64,000 bases of DNA from an uncultured Oscillospiraceae bacterium (GTDB taxonomy: Bacteria > Bacillota > Clostridia > Oscillospirales > Oscillospiraceae): contig CANQXG010000001.1 in the NCBI GenBank assembly GCA_947627735.1, positions 1 through 64,000 of the forward strand, given 5' to 3'. The position numbers were made by a program, and so were the translations under genes. This document shows positions 44,090 to 54,092 of the stretch, piece after piece. Under the pieces are notes generated by a model. That model was not told the origin of the DNA and did not search any database. It saw nothing but the letters and a program-made list of their open reading frames with translations. Position 1 is the first letter of the stretch. Each line of letters starts with the position of its first letter.

Positions 44090-45592
44090 TCACTTGATAG
44101 AGCTGGTGGTGCGCAGCGTCACGTCGTGATAGCCGCCCTCCACGATGCTGGTGGCGCTCACCAGGGTGAGCTTGGCGTCCCGCTGCAGCTCGGGGATGGT
44201 GGTCACGCCGCAGTTGCACATGGTGGACTTGACCTTGTAAAGGGTCTTCTGGACGTTCTCATGCAGGCCGCCGGCGTAGGTGACGTAGCTGTCCACGCCC
44301 TCCTCGAAGCTGAGGCCCTCCGCCCCGCCCAGGTCATAGCGCTGCCAGTTCCTGGCCCGGTTGGAACCCTCGCCCCAGTATTCCTTGACGATGGTGCCGT
44401 TGATGTTCAGCTTGGGGGTGGGGCTTTCGTCGAAGCGGGCGAAGTACCGGCCCAGCATGACGAAGTCCGCGCCCATGGCCAGCGCCAGGGTGATGTGGTG
44501 GTCGTATACGATGCCGCCGTCGGAGCAGATGGGCACGTAGATGCCCGTCTCGGCGTAATACTCGTCCCGGGCCTTGGCCACCTCGATCAGCGCCGTGGCC
44601 TGGCCCCTGCCGATGCCCTTGGTCTCCCGGGTGATGCAGATGGAGCCGCCGCCGATGCCCACCTTCACAAAGTCGGCCCCCGCCGCCGCCAAAAAGCGGA
44701 ACCCGGCCTCGTCCACCACGTTGCCCGCGCCCACCTTGACGCTGTCGCCGTAGTGCTCCCGGATCCAGGCGATGGTCCGCTTCTGCCACACGGAGTGGCC
44801 CTCGGACGAGTCGATGCACAGCGCGTCCGCGCCGGCCTCGATCAGCGCCGGCACCCGCTGGGCATAGTCCCGGGAGTTGATGCCCGCGCCCACCATCAGC
44901 CGCTTTCCGGCGTCCAGCAGCTCGTCGGGGTTCTCCTTGTGGCTGTCGTAGTCCTTGCGGAACACGAAATACTGCAGCCGCCCGTCATCGGACAAGATGG
45001 GCAGGGCGTTGAGCTTGTGGTCCCAGATGATGTCGTTGGCCTCCTTCAGGCTGGTGCCCTCGGGGGCGGTGACCAGCTTCTCCCGGGGGGTCATGAAGTC
45101 CCGGACGATCTCCGTGGTCTCCATGCGGCTGACCCGGTAGTCCCGGCTGGTGACGATGCCCAGCAGCTTTCCGTTGGCGGTGCCGTCGTCGGTGACGGCC
45201 ACGGTGGAGAAGCCGTTTTTCGCCTTCAGCCGCAGGATGTCCCCCAGCGTGGCGTCGGGGGTGACGTTGGAGGCGCTGACCACGAAGCCGGACTTGTAGT
45301 TCTTCACCCGGGCGACCATGGCCGCCTCATCCTCGATAGACTGGGAGCCGTAGATAAAGCTCAGGCCCCCCTCCCGGGCCAGGGCGATGGCCAGGGTATC
45401 GTTGGACACCGACTGCATGATGGCCGACACCATGGGGATGCTCAGGCTGATGGCCGGCTTCTCCCCCCGGCGGTAGCGCACCAGGGGCGTTTTCAGGCTG
45501 ATGTTGTCCGGCACGCAGCTCTCCGAGGTGTAGCCGGGGATCAGCAGGTACTCGCTGAAGGTATGGGACGGCTCATTGTAGTAGTACGCCAT
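44090..45592 (-). CDS. guaB: IMP dehydrogenase
   Basis: A 500-residue TIM-barrel enzyme with two inserted CBS motifs (around 95-220: [22 protein letters not shown]). The catalytic loop reads [15 protein letters not shown], with cysteine in place and GG instead of the common GP. The flap contains SNRARNW. It converts IMP to XMP, linking the operon to guanine nucleotides. AAAGGAG precedes the start; 12 bp separate it from purL. It is slightly unusual in lacking the canonical GPGS(I)C motif, but all other features match. Confidence 0.9.
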   Translation of the reverse strand: MAYYYNEPSHTFSEYLLIPGYTSESCVPDNISLKTPLVRYRRGEKPAISLSIPMVSAIMQSVSNDTLAIALAREGGLSFIYGSQSIEDEAAMVARVKNYKSGFVVSASNVTPDATLGDILRLKAKNGFSTVAVTDDGTANGKLLGIVTSRDYRVSRMETTEIVRDFMTPREKLVTAPEGTSLKEANDIIWDHKLNALPILSDDGRLQYFVFRKDYDSHKENPDELLDAGKRLMVGAGINSRDYAQRVPALIEAGADALCIDSSEGHSVWQKRTIAWIREHYGDSVKVGAGNVVDEAGFRFLAAAGADFVKVGIGGGSICITRETKGIGRGQATALIEVAKARDEYYAETGIYVPICSDGGIVYDHHITLALAMGADFVMLGRYFARFDESPTPKLNINGTIVKEYWGEGSNRARNWQRYDLGGAEGLSFEEGVDSYVTYAGGLHENVQKTLYKVKSTMCNCGVTTIPELQRDAKLTLVSATSIVEGGYHDVTLRTTSSIK

Positions 45593-45604
45593 ATGCTTCT
45601 CCTT

Positions 45605-48600
45605 TCAATTCGCGCGGAAATACTCCACCGCGGAGCGGAACAGACCCATGTCGTACGCTCCGGGAACGTTCTTGTAAAGGTGCTGGCCCACCCGCTCGGA
45701 GTGGCCCATCTTCCCCAGCACTCGCCCATCGGGACTGGTGATGCCCTCGATGGCATAGACGGAGCCGTTGGGGTTGTGGGCAGTGTCCATGGAGGGCACG
45801 CCGGCCAGATCCACGTACTGGGTGGCGATCTGTCCGTTTTCTGCCAGGGCGCGCACCGTTTCCTCCGAGGCCAAAAACCGGCCCTCGCCGTGGGAGATGG
45901 GCACGCAGTACACCTGCCCCGGCTCCGTGGCGGCCAGCCAGGGGGACTTGTTGGAGGCCACCCGGGTGCGCACGATCCTGGACTGGTGGCGGCCGATGGT
46001 GTTGTAGCTCAATGTGGGGCAGTTTTCGTCGGTGTCCATGATCTTTCCGAAAGGCACCAGGCCCAGCTTGATAAGCGCCTGGAAGCCGTTGCAGATGCCC
46101 AGCATCAGCCCGTCCCGCTGCTCCAAAAGCCTCGTCACCTGCTCCCGCACCGGGCCGCCCCGGAAGAAGGCGGCGATGAACTTGGCGCTGCCCTCCGGCT
46201 CGTCGCCGCCGGAGAAGCCGCCGGGGAGCACGATCATCTGGGCGCGGGCGATGGCCCCGGCGGCCTGCTCGATGCTCCGGGCGGTGTCCGCCGCGGTCAG
46301 GTTGCGCACCACCAGGATCTCCGCCTCGCCGCCGGCCTCGGTCACGGCCCTGGCGGTGTCATACTCGCAGTTGGTGCCCGGGAACACGGGGATCAGGACC
46401 CGGGGCCTGGCGTGCCTCACCGCCGGCGCGGTGCGCTCCTTGGCGGCATAGGAAAACGCCTCCACGGCGCCGGTCTCACCGGTACGGGTGGGATATACGT
46501 CCTCCAGCACGGCCTCGTTCAGGGCCAGCAGCTCGTCGATGGGCGCGGCGTCGCCACCCAGGGCGATGACCGGCTCGGCACTGGTAACGCCGATCTTCAT
46601 GGCGCAGCCGCAGTCCACTTCTTCCGACAGCTCCGCCACGATGGCATGGGGCCAGGGGGCATACCAGTCAAACTCTGCGTTCCCGTCCATGGCAAAGCCC
46701 ACGCGGTTGCCGAAGCTCATCTTCATCACGGCCTCGGCCACGCCGTTCTCCACCGCCCACGCGGCCTTGACCTTGCCGGCCCGGCACAGGCCGTGGAAGG
46801 TCTCCCAGGCGGCTTTCCGGCTCTCCGCAGTGGGATTGCCCGCGAACAGGTACACCGGATGTCCGGCTTCCTTGAACTCGGGGGACAGCACCTCCCCCGC
46901 TTTTACGGGGGCGATGGCGAAGGAGATCAGCGTGGGGGGAACGTCCTTGTCCATGAACGAGCCGGACATGGAGTCCTTGCCGCCGATGGCGGCGGCCCCC
47001 AGCTCCAGCTGGGCGTCCAGTGCCCCCAGCAGAGCCTGGAAGGGCTTGCCCCAGCGCTCCGGATCGTCCCGCAGCTTCTCGAAAAACTCCTGGAAGGTCA
47101 GGTACGCGTCTTTATAGTCCGCGCCGGCGGCCACGATCTTGGCCACCGAGGTGACCACCGCGTGGCAGGCCCCCTCGTAGGGGTCGGCGCTCATCCAGTC
47201 CGGGTCGCAGCCCCAGGCCATGACGCTGGCCTGATCCGTGTGCTGCCCCGGCAGCACCGGCAGCAGCGCCGCCATGGCCTGGGCCGGAGTGGTCTGGGTC
47301 CGGCCGCCGAAGGGCATGAGCACGCTGCCCGCGCCGATGGAGCCGTCGAACCGCTCGGTCAAGCCCCGCCGGGAGCCGCATTTCAGACTGCCGGCCATAT
47401 CCCGCAGGGAGCTGAACCGGGCCTGGCCCAGCGCGGCCCGGTCGGTCGCGGGCACACGCACCGCGGCGTGCTTCACCGCGCCGTTGGTGTTGAGGAATGC
47501 CCGGCTCAGGTCGGCGATGGTCCTCCCCTTCCAGGTCATCACCATCCGGGGGCTTTCCGTGACCACGGCCACCTGATAGGCCTCCAGGTTCTCCGCCTGG
47601 GCGGCGGCGATGAACGCCTCCGCGTCGGAGCGGGCCACCACCACGGCCATGCGCTCCTGGCTCTCGGATATGGCCAGCTCCGTGCCGTCCAGGCCCTCGT
47701 ATTTCTTGCGCACCGCGTCCAGATCGATGGCCAGGCCGTCCGCCAGCTCGCCGATGGCCACGCTGACGCCGCCGGCGCCGAAGTCGTTGCAGCGCTTTAT
47801 CATCCTGGTGACGTCCCCGTCCCGGAAGAGCCGCTGGATCTTCCGCTCCTCGGGGGCGTTGCCCTTTTGCACCTCGGAGGCCATGGTCTGCAGGGATTTG
47901 GTGTTGTGGCTCTTGGACGAGCCGGTGGCGCCGCCGATGCCGTCCCGGCCGGTGCGGCCGCCCAGCAGGATCACCACGTCCCCGGGCACAGGCTCCTCCC
48001 GGCGCACGTTCTCCGCCGGGGCCGCCGCCACCACCACGCCGCACTCCAGCCGCTTGGCCACATACCCCTCGTGGTACATCTCCGCCACATGGCCGGTGGC
48101 CAGGCCGATCTGGTTGCCGTAGGAGGAATAGCCCGCCGCGGCGGTCTGGGCCAACTTCCTCTGGGGCAGCTTTCCGGGCAGGGTCCTATCCAGCGCCGCC
48201 CGGGGGTCGCCGCCGCCGGTGACCCGCATGGCCTGGTGCACGTAGGCCCGGCCCGACAGGGGGTCCCGGATGCAGCCGCCGATGCAGGTGGCCGCGCCGC
48301 CGAAGGGTTCGATCTCCGTGGGGTGGTTGTGGGTCTCGTTTTTGAACATCAAAAGCCAGTCCTGCGTCTGGCCGTCCACCTGGGCGGGCACATGGATGGA
48401 GCAGGCGTTGATCTCCTCGCTCTCGTCCAGCTCGGGAAGCAGGCCCCGCTTTTTCAGCACCTTGGTGCCCAAGGTGGCGATGTCCATCAGGGTCTGCGGC
48501 CGCGCGGCGGCCTTCTCGGGCCCGTAGACTTCCTCCCGGGCCGCCAGATACCGCTCATAGGACGATCGCACCGCACAGTCGGCGATGTCCACGTCGTCGA

Positions 48601-49303
48601 TGTGGGTGGAGAAGGTGGTGTGGCGGCAGTGGTCGGACCAGTAGGTGTCCACCACCCGCACCTCGGTGATGGTGGGGTCCCGGTGCTCCTCGCCCTTAAA
48701 ATAATCCTGCAGGAACTTCAGGTCGTCCAGGTCCATGGCCAGGCCCAGCTCGTCCAGCAGGGCCGCCAGGGCCGGCTCGTCCATGGCGGTGAAGCCCTCC
48801 ACCGTCCGGACGTGGTCCGGCACGGCGTAGGTCCGCTCCAGGGTCCGGGGCTTGTCCATGGAGGCCCGGCGGCTCTCCACCGGGTTGATGACGTAGCCGG
48901 CGATGCGCTCCACATCCTCAGCCGTCAGCGCGCCCCGCAGCAGATACACCTTGGCGTAGGACACCAGCGGCCTCTCCGCCCCGGCCATGAGCTGGATGCA
49001 CTGGGCGGCGGAGTCGGCCCGCTGGTCGAACTGCCCCGGCAGGGCCTCCACGGCCAGCACCGTCCACTGCCCCTCCGGGGCGGGGAACATCTCGTCGTAG
49101 GTCCGGTCCACCTGAGGCTCGGAAAACACCACGCTTTTTGCCCGCTCAAAGACCTCCCGGTCGATGTGGTCCACATCGTACCGGTTCAGAATGCGCACTT
49201 CCTCCAGGGCCTTCACCCCCAGGAAGTCCCGCAGATCGGCCAGCAGGCCGGCGCTCTCCGGGGACACGCCCGGCTTTTTTTCTACATATATCCGATAGAC
49301 CAT
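45605..49303 (-). CDS. purL: Phosphoribosylformylglycinamidine synthase, single-chain
   Basis: A 1232-residue FGAM synthase carrying both the ATP-grasp-like synthetase (TYWSDHCRHTTF, FKNETHNHPTEIEPFGGA) and a C-terminal glutaminase (PGTNCEYD, VLPGGFSGGDEPEG, LGICNGFQAL with the nucleophile cysteine, ISHGEGRF). Most Firmicutes split this into PurS/PurQ/PurL; the fused form is the clostridial TIGR01857 type. It catalyses the fourth step of IMP synthesis. It follows purD by 10 bp. Confidence 0.95.
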   Translation of the reverse strand: MVYRIYVEKKPGVSPESAGLLADLRDFLGVKALEEVRILNRYDVDHIDREVFERAKSVVFSEPQVDRTYDEMFPAPEGQWTVLAVEALPGQFDQRADSAAQCIQLMAGAERPLVSYAKVYLLRGALTAEDVERIAGYVINPVESRRASMDKPRTLERTYAVPDHVRTVEGFTAMDEPALAALLDELGLAMDLDDLKFLQDYFKGEEHRDPTITEVRVVDTYWSDHCRHTTFSTHIDDVDIADCAVRSSYERYLAAREEVYGPEKAAARPQTLMDIATLGTKVLKKRGLLPELDESEEINACSIHVPAQVDGQTQDWLLMFKNETHNHPTEIEPFGGAATCIGGCIRDPLSGRAYVHQAMRVTGGGDPRAALDRTLPGKLPQRKLAQTAAAGYSSYGNQIGLATGHVAEMYHEGYVAKRLECGVVVAAAPAENVRREEPVPGDVVILLGGRTGRDGIGGATGSSKSHNTKSLQTMASEVQKGNAPEERKIQRLFRDGDVTRMIKRCNDFGAGGVSVAIGELADGLAIDLDAVRKKYEGLDGTELAISESQERMAVVVARSDAEAFIAAAQAENLEAYQVAVVTESPRMVMTWKGRTIADLSRAFLNTNGAVKHAAVRVPATDRAALGQARFSSLRDMAGSLKCGSRRGLTERFDGSIGAGSVLMPFGGRTQTTPAQAMAALLPVLPGQHTDQASVMAWGCDPDWMSADPYEGACHAVVTSVAKIVAAGADYKDAYLTFQEFFEKLRDDPERWGKPFQALLGALDAQLELGAAAIGGKDSMSGSFMDKDVPPTLISFAIAPVKAGEVLSPEFKEAGHPVYLFAGNPTAESRKAAWETFHGLCRAGKVKAAWAVENGVAEAVMKMSFGNRVGFAMDGNAEFDWYAPWPHAIVAELSEEVDCGCAMKIGVTSAEPVIALGGDAAPIDELLALNEAVLEDVYPTRTGETGAVEAFSYAAKERTAPAVRHARPRVLIPVFPGTNCEYDTARAVTEAGGEAEILVVRNLTAADTARSIEQAAGAIARAQMIVLPGGFSGGDEPEGSAKFIAAFFRGGPVREQVTRLLEQRDGLMLGICNGFQALIKLGLVPFGKIMDTDENCPTLSYNTIGRHQSRIVRTRVASNKSPWLAATEPGQVYCVPISHGEGRFLASEETVRALAENGQIATQYVDLAGVPSMDTAHNPNGSVYAIEGITSPDGRVLGKMGHSERVGQHLYKNVPGAYDMGLFRSAVEYFRAN

Positions 49304-49313
49304 ATATCCTCTC

Positions 49314-50582
49314 TCAGTCCGCCAGCGCCTTCATGGCCCTGGCTCCGATGTCACGGCGATAATAGGCGTTGCCGAAGTGGACCTTCTCCGCGTCGGCATA
49401 GGCCGCGGCGATGGCCGCGGGCAGGCTCTCCGCCACGGCGGTGACGCCCAGCACCCGACCGCCGCTGGTCAGCAGCTTTCCGTCCGTCAGCTTCGCCCCG
49501 GCCACGTACACCTGGGCGGTCAGCCCCGCGTCATAGGTGATCTCATAGCCCTTTTCATAGTGCTCCGGGTATCCGTCGCTGGCCAGGATGACGCAGCAGG
49601 CGTGCTTTTCGGAAAAGCGCACCTCGGTCTTATCCAGCGTCCCGTTGCGGCAGGCCATCATCACGGTCAGCAGGTCCGACTCCATCAGCGGCAGCACCAC
49701 CTGGGTTTCCGGGTCGCCGAAGCGGCAGTTGTACTCGATCACCTTCGGCCCGTCGGGGGTGAGCATCAGCCCAAAGTAGAGGCAGCCTTTGAAGGGCCGG
49801 CCCTCCGCCGCCATGGCGGCGATGGTGGGCTGGAAGATGGTCTGCATGCACACGTCTGCGATCTCGTCGGTGTAATAGGGGTTGGGGGCCACGGTGCCCA
49901 TGCCGCCGGTGTTGAGGCCCTCGTCGCCGTCGTGTGCCCGCTTGTGGTCCATGGAGGACACCATGGGTTTGACCGTTTTCCCGTCGGTGAAGGCCAGCAC
50001 GGACACCTCCGGGCCGGTCAAAAACTCCTCCACCACGATCCGGTCGCCGCTGGCGCCGAATTTTTTGTCCTCCATGATGGACTTCACGGCCTCCTCGGCC
50101 TCGGCGTGGGTCTGGGCGATCAGCACGCCCTTTCCCAGGGCCAGGCCGTCGGCCTTCACCACCGTGGGCAGCGGGGCGGTCCGCACATATCCAAGCGCCG
50201 CCGCCGCGTCGTCGAACACCTCGTAGCGGGCGGTGGGGATGGCGTACTTTTTCATCAGCTCCTTGGCGAACACCTTGCTGCCCTCGATGACGGCGGCCTT
50301 CTTATCCGGCCCGAAGCATGGCACCCCCGCCGCCTCCAGGGCGTCCACCATCCCCAGGGCCAGGGGGTCGTCCGGGGTGACCACGGCGAAGTCGATGGCG
50401 TTTTCCTTTGCAAAGCGCACCGCGCCGTCAATGTCCTTCGCGCCCACGTCCACGCACACCGCGTCCGCGGCGATGCCCCCGTTGCCGGGCAGGGCGTAGA
50501 CCGTCTCCACGGCGGGGTTTTCTTTCAGCTTGCGGATGACGGCGTGTTCCCGGCCGCCGCTGCCGATGACCATGAGTTTCAT
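49314..50582 (-). CDS. purD: Phosphoribosylamine-glycine ligase
   Basis: A 422-residue ATP-grasp enzyme (second step). Start MKLMVIGSGGREHAV at ATG 50582 behind AGGAG. VTPDDPLALGMVDALE, the ATP-grasp ADGLALGKGVLIA and the metal-site EYNCRFGDPETQ are visible. Length is normal. It sits unusually after the mutS-like gene within the purine operon. Confidence 0.95.
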   Translation of the reverse strand: MKLMVIGSGGREHAVIRKLKENPAVETVYALPGNGGIAADAVCVDVGAKDIDGAVRFAKENAIDFAVVTPDDPLALGMVDALEAAGVPCFGPDKKAAVIEGSKVFAKELMKKYAIPTARYEVFDDAAAALGYVRTAPLPTVVKADGLALGKGVLIAQTHAEAEEAVKSIMEDKKFGASGDRIVVEEFLTGPEVSVLAFTDGKTVKPMVSSMDHKRAHDGDEGLNTGGMGTVAPNPYYTDEIADVCMQTIFQPTIAAMAAEGRPFKGCLYFGLMLTPDGPKVIEYNCRFGDPETQVVLPLMESDLLTVMMACRNGTLDKTEVRFSEKHACCVILASDGYPEHYEKGYEITYDAGLTAQVYVAGAKLTDGKLLTSGGRVLGVTAVAESLPAAIAAAYADAEKVHFGNAYYRRDIGARAMKALAD

Positions 50583-50607
50583 AGGTTTCTTCTCCTGCCT
50601 CCAAATC

Positions 50608-52191
50608 TTATTCCCACGCGCCTGTTTCCAGATATTTCTTCGCCCGGCGCTCCGCCTTGGCCACGAGCGCGGCGTCAAAGCCCATCAGCCCCAACAGCCG
50701 GATGGCGTTCCGGGACCGGGCCGGTCCCTCCCGGAGCCGGTAGTCGAACTGCATCGAATCCTCGCCCACCGTCTCCGCAAAGTGGCACATCCGGCACTTC
50801 CCCGCCAGCAGGGCGCACAACTCCAGATCGTGGGTGGCCGCCAGGCACAGGACCCCCGCGTCAAAGAGCGTCTCCAAAATGGCGCTTGACGCCGCGATGC
50901 GCTCGGCGGTGTTGGTGCCCCGCAGGACCTCGTCCACCACGCATAGGACGGGCCGTTCCCTCTCCGCCGCCGTCAGGATGCGGCGGATGGACTTGATCTC
51001 CGTGACGTAATAACTCTCCCCCGCCAGCAGATCGTCCTCCAGGGCCATGGACGAATAGAGGGTAAACACGCCGCCTTGGTAACTCTCCGCCGCCGCCGTA
51101 CACAGGCTCTGGGCCAGCAGGACGTTCAAAAGCGCGGTACGCAGATAGGTGCTTTTGCCGGAGGCATTGGAGCCGGTGAGCAGCATGGGGCCGCCCAGGT
51201 CCAGATCGTTGGGCACAGCGGCGTCCAGCAGCGGGTGGACCATGCCCCGGATGTGCAGCTGGGCCGAGCCGTCAAAGGCGATGTCCGGCACGGCGTACAC
51301 CTCCATGCTCTTGCGCCAGGAGGCCGCCGCGATGGCCGTATCCAGCCGTCCCAGGCCCTCGATGACGGCCATCAGGTCCTTTTGGTTGGCCCACAGCTTG
51401 TTCTTCAGATATTCATAGGTGATAAGGTCCAGCAAGAGCAGCGAGGCCAGCAGGTCCCCCACGTTGCCGGTATCCATGCCAGAAATGCCGCCGGTACGCA
51501 GCACGAACCGCAGCTTTTTCAACGCCTCGTAGGCCCCCGCCAGTTCCCGGTCCAGGTCCGGCGCGCCCAGCTTTTGGACCCGCCGCAGGGCGAACACCTC
51601 CGCCACCGAGTAGTTGAGGGTGTCAAACTCCCGACGCACCCGCCGCAGCATGAACTCCCGGAGCGCCATATTGAAGGACATGAGCAATATCGCCGCCATG
51701 ATCGGAACGACGCCCAGCACTCCCAGCACAAGGCTGGCCACGAACGCTACCGACAGGGTCACATAGAGGCCAAACAGGCTCCGTCCCCCGGCATCCGGCG
51801 CGAACGCCGTGCAGAGGTCCGACCGCCGGGTCCGGCCCAGTTTGTCCAAAATGGCCTGGACCTCCAGCCGCTTTTCCGGCCGGGCCTCCATGAACGCGAT
51901 GAGCCTGGCCCGGCGGCCGTATTCCTCCCCGGTCAGGGCGGGGTGGCGCAGGGTGTCGTAAAGCACCTGCTCCCCCGGCGTGGACAGGCCCGGATCGATG
52001 CGCCGGAACACCCGGTCCATATCCAGGTCGTGCCAGGTGACATCATCCACGCTGTAACCGTCCTCCCGCTCCCGGCGGTAGTCCGACCAGGCCCGGATGC
52101 GCTCCATGTCCCCGCCGGTAAAGTACACGTCCGGCCTCTTTCCGAAGGCCGCCTCCAGCCGGCGCCGACGCTTTTTCTCCTGCCCGAACAC
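50608..52191 (-). CDS. MutS-related ATPase with two membrane helices, inside the purine operon
   Basis: About 527 residues from a GTG at 52191 that touches the purH stop (translational coupling); the open frame before it overlaps purH and is a shadow. The C-terminal half is a MutS ATPase: TGSNASGKSTYLRTALLN (Walker A), LCVVDEVLRGTNTAER (Walker B/signature) and LAATHDLELCALL. Two hydrophobic helices lie near 145-185 (VTLSVAFVASLVLGVLGVV and the following stretch). Mismatch-recognition domains I-II are absent, so it is not canonical MutS. Such membrane MutS relatives are widespread in Clostridia; function unknown. Its place between purH and purD is odd. Confidence 0.8.
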   Translation of the reverse strand: MFGQEKKRRRRLEAAFGKRPDVYFTGGDMERIRAWSDYRREREDGYSVDDVTWHDLDMDRVFRRIDPGLSTPGEQVLYDTLRHPALTGEEYGRRARLIAFMEARPEKRLEVQAILDKLGRTRRSDLCTAFAPDAGGRSLFGLYVTLSVAFVASLVLGVLGVVPIMAAILLMSFNMALREFMLRRVRREFDTLNYSVAEVFALRRVQKLGAPDLDRELAGAYEALKKLRFVLRTGGISGMDTGNVGDLLASLLLLDLITYEYLKNKLWANQKDLMAVIEGLGRLDTAIAAASWRKSMEVYAVPDIAFDGSAQLHIRGMVHPLLDAAVPNDLDLGGPMLLTGSNASGKSTYLRTALLNVLLAQSLCTAAAESYQGGVFTLYSSMALEDDLLAGESYYVTEIKSIRRILTAAERERPVLCVVDEVLRGTNTAERIAASSAILETLFDAGVLCLAATHDLELCALLAGKCRMCHFAETVGEDSMQFDYRLREGPARSRNAIRLLGLMGFDAALVAKAERRAKKYLETGAWE

Positions 52192-52193
52192 GG

Positions 52194-53372
52194 TCAGTGG
52201 TGGAACAGCCGCATGCCTGTGAAGGCCATGACGATGCCGTACTTGTCCGCGGTCTCGATCACGTTGTCGTCCCGGATGCTGCCGCCCGGCTCGGCGATAT
52301 AGGCCACGCCGGACTTGCGGGCGCGCTCCACGTTGTCCCCGAAGGGGAAGAAGGCGTCGCTGCCCACGGTGACGCCGGACTGGGTGGCCAGCCACGCCTT
52401 TTTTTCCGCGGCGGTCAGCGGCTCGGGCCGGCTGGTGAACACGTTCTGCCACGCCCCGTCGGCAAGCACATCCTCCCACTCGTCGGAGATGTACACGTCG
52501 ATGGCGTTGTCCCGGTCCGGCCGGCGGATATCCGCCCTGAAGGGCAGGGAGAGCACCTTTTCGTGCTGGCGCAGGTACCAGTTGTCCGCCTTGTTGCCGG
52601 CCAGGCGTGTGCAGTGGATACGGCTCTGCTGGCCGGCGCCCACGCCGATGGCCTGTCCGTCCTTCACATAGCAGACGGAGTTGGACTGGGTGTACTTCAA
52701 AGTGATGAGGGCCACGGTCATGTCGATGACCGCCTCGGGGGGCAGGGTCTTGTTCTTGGTCACGATGTTGGAAAACACGTCCGCCGTGACCTTGTAGTCG
52801 TTCCGCCCCTGCTGGAAGGTGACGCCGAACACGTCCTTGCGCTCTACCGGGGCGGGGACGTAGGCGGGGTCGATCCTGACCACGTTATAATTGCCCTTTT
52901 TCTTCGTCTTGAGGATGGCCAATGCCCCGTCGGTGTAGCCCGGGGCGATGACGCCGTCGGACACCTCCGCCTTCAGGTACCGGGCCGTGGCCTCGTCGCA
53001 TACCTCGGACAGCGCCGCCCAGTCGCCGTAGGAACTCATCCGGTCCGCGCCCCTGGCCCGGATATAGGCGCAGGCGATGGGACTCAGCTCCGCGTCGGGG
53101 TCCACGAAATAGATCTTCCTGTCCGTTTCGGACAGGGGCTTTCCCACGGCGGCTCCCGCTGGGGAGACGTGCTTGAAGCTGGCGGCGGCGGGCAGGCCCG
53201 TGGCCTCGGAGAGTTCCTTCACCAGCTGCCAGGAGTTGAACGCGTCCAGCAGGTTGATGTAGCCCGGCTTGCCGTTGAGCACCTCTATGGGCAGGTCGCT
53301 GCCGTCGGACATAAAGATGCAGGAGGGCTTCTGGTTAGGGTTGCAGCCGTATTTCAGTTCCAGTTGGTTCAT
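52194..53372 (-). CDS. purH: AICAR transformylase without the IMP cyclohydrolase (MGS) domain
   Basis: A 392-residue AICARFT-type enzyme: ELKYGCNPNQKPS at the start, AASFKHVSPAGAAVG (catalytic Lys-His) and YTQSNSVCYVKDGQAIGVGAGQQSR, ending FPFGDNVERARKSGV. Ordinary PurH has about 510 residues with an N-terminal MGS-like cyclohydrolase domain, missing here. The neighbouring PurO-like gene (53385-54092) probably supplies the cyclohydrolase, so steps nine and ten are split. 10-formyl-THF comes from fhs of the same operon. Confidence 0.92.
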   Translation of the reverse strand: MNQLELKYGCNPNQKPSCIFMSDGSDLPIEVLNGKPGYINLLDAFNSWQLVKELSEATGLPAAASFKHVSPAGAAVGKPLSETDRKIYFVDPDAELSPIACAYIRARGADRMSSYGDWAALSEVCDEATARYLKAEVSDGVIAPGYTDGALAILKTKKKGNYNVVRIDPAYVPAPVERKDVFGVTFQQGRNDYKVTADVFSNIVTKNKTLPPEAVIDMTVALITLKYTQSNSVCYVKDGQAIGVGAGQQSRIHCTRLAGNKADNWYLRQHEKVLSLPFRADIRRPDRDNAIDVYISDEWEDVLADGAWQNVFTSRPEPLTAAEKKAWLATQSGVTVGSDAFFPFGDNVERARKSGVAYIAEPGGSIRDDNVIETADKYGIVMAFTGMRLFHH

Positions 53373-53384
53373 ACTCTCTCCCTC

Positions 53385-54092
53385 TCAGTCAGTGTGCTTG
53401 TTGACGATCACCGTGTCCCGCTCCCCCGTCGCCAGGTCGATATAGGACACGTACAGGGACACCTTGTTGTCCTCGTTCAGCCCCGCCCAGACCTGGTCCG
53501 CCAGGGTCCTGGCGTCGGGGGCGTCAAAGGTCACGGGCGCCGGCTCCCCCACGTAGGAGGGCAGCGGCTCGCCGTCCGCGGCATAGGTGTGGATGATGTG
53601 GGCCAGGCCCGCCTGAGGCTTGTCGTACTCGTAAAAATACCGGCAGCAGCAGGCCGGGTCTCCGTCCAGGCTTTTGAGGATGGACAGCTTATAGCTGCCG
53701 TCCGGAGCCGCCAGCCCGGAGATGCGGGGGGTCCAGTTGGGTCCGTCCGGCTCAAAGGTGCGGGTGCGCAGGGCGGCGGCAAAGGTCTGCCCTGCCAGCA
53801 GCGCGTCCCGGATAGTGTCGGTCTGGTCGCCGTTGGTGACCACGGTGTCCCTCCCCACCACCCGCACCGGGTGATAGATGATCAGGCTGGGGTCGGACAT
53901 CTTGGCCGGGTCGTGGGCCTGGGTGCGGATGCCGTCGTCGGTGGCGACGAACACCCGGTTGCGGCTGTTGACGCTGCGGCCCATGATGAAATAGACGATC
54001 ACCGCCTTTTTATCATCGGCGCTCCGGCCCAGGGCGATGCCCCGGCCGGGATAGGTCCTCTCGCTCAAATAGGCTTTCAGATCAGTCGGCAT
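53385..54092 (-). CDS. purO: Archaeal-type IMP cyclohydrolase
   Basis: A 235-residue protein related to PurO of methanogens: YLSERTYPGRGIALG, YFIMGRSVNSRNRVF and a terminal TDTIRDALLAG-type region with DPSLIIYHPVR. PurO closes the ring of FAICAR to IMP. Its position beside an MGS-less PurH strongly supports this role. It overlaps purN by 11 bp, with AAAGGAAAG before ATG 54092. The enzyme class is found in archaea and some Clostridia. Confidence 0.88.
   Translation of the reverse strand: MPTDLKAYLSERTYPGRGIALGRSADDKKAVIVYFIMGRSVNSRNRVFVATDDGIRTQAHDPAKMSDPSLIIYHPVRVVGRDTVVTNGDQTDTIRDALLAGQTFAAALRTRTFEPDGPNWTPRISGLAAPDGSYKLSILKSLDGDPACCCRYFYEYDKPQAGLAHIIHTYAADGEPLPSYVGEPAPVTFDAPDARTLADQVWAGLNEDNKVSLYVSYIDLATGERDTVIVNKHTD

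Noticed and set aside
44081..49444. Plus-strand open frame of 1787 codons opposite guaB and purL
   Set aside because: It is the antisense shadow of two clear purine genes; high GC at third positions removes stops. Composition is rich in His, Gly, Val and Arg, with no family motif or ribosome site.
50608..52191. Canonical mismatch-repair MutS
   Set aside because: The N-terminal mismatch-recognition domains are absent and two membrane helices are present, so the repair name would mislead.
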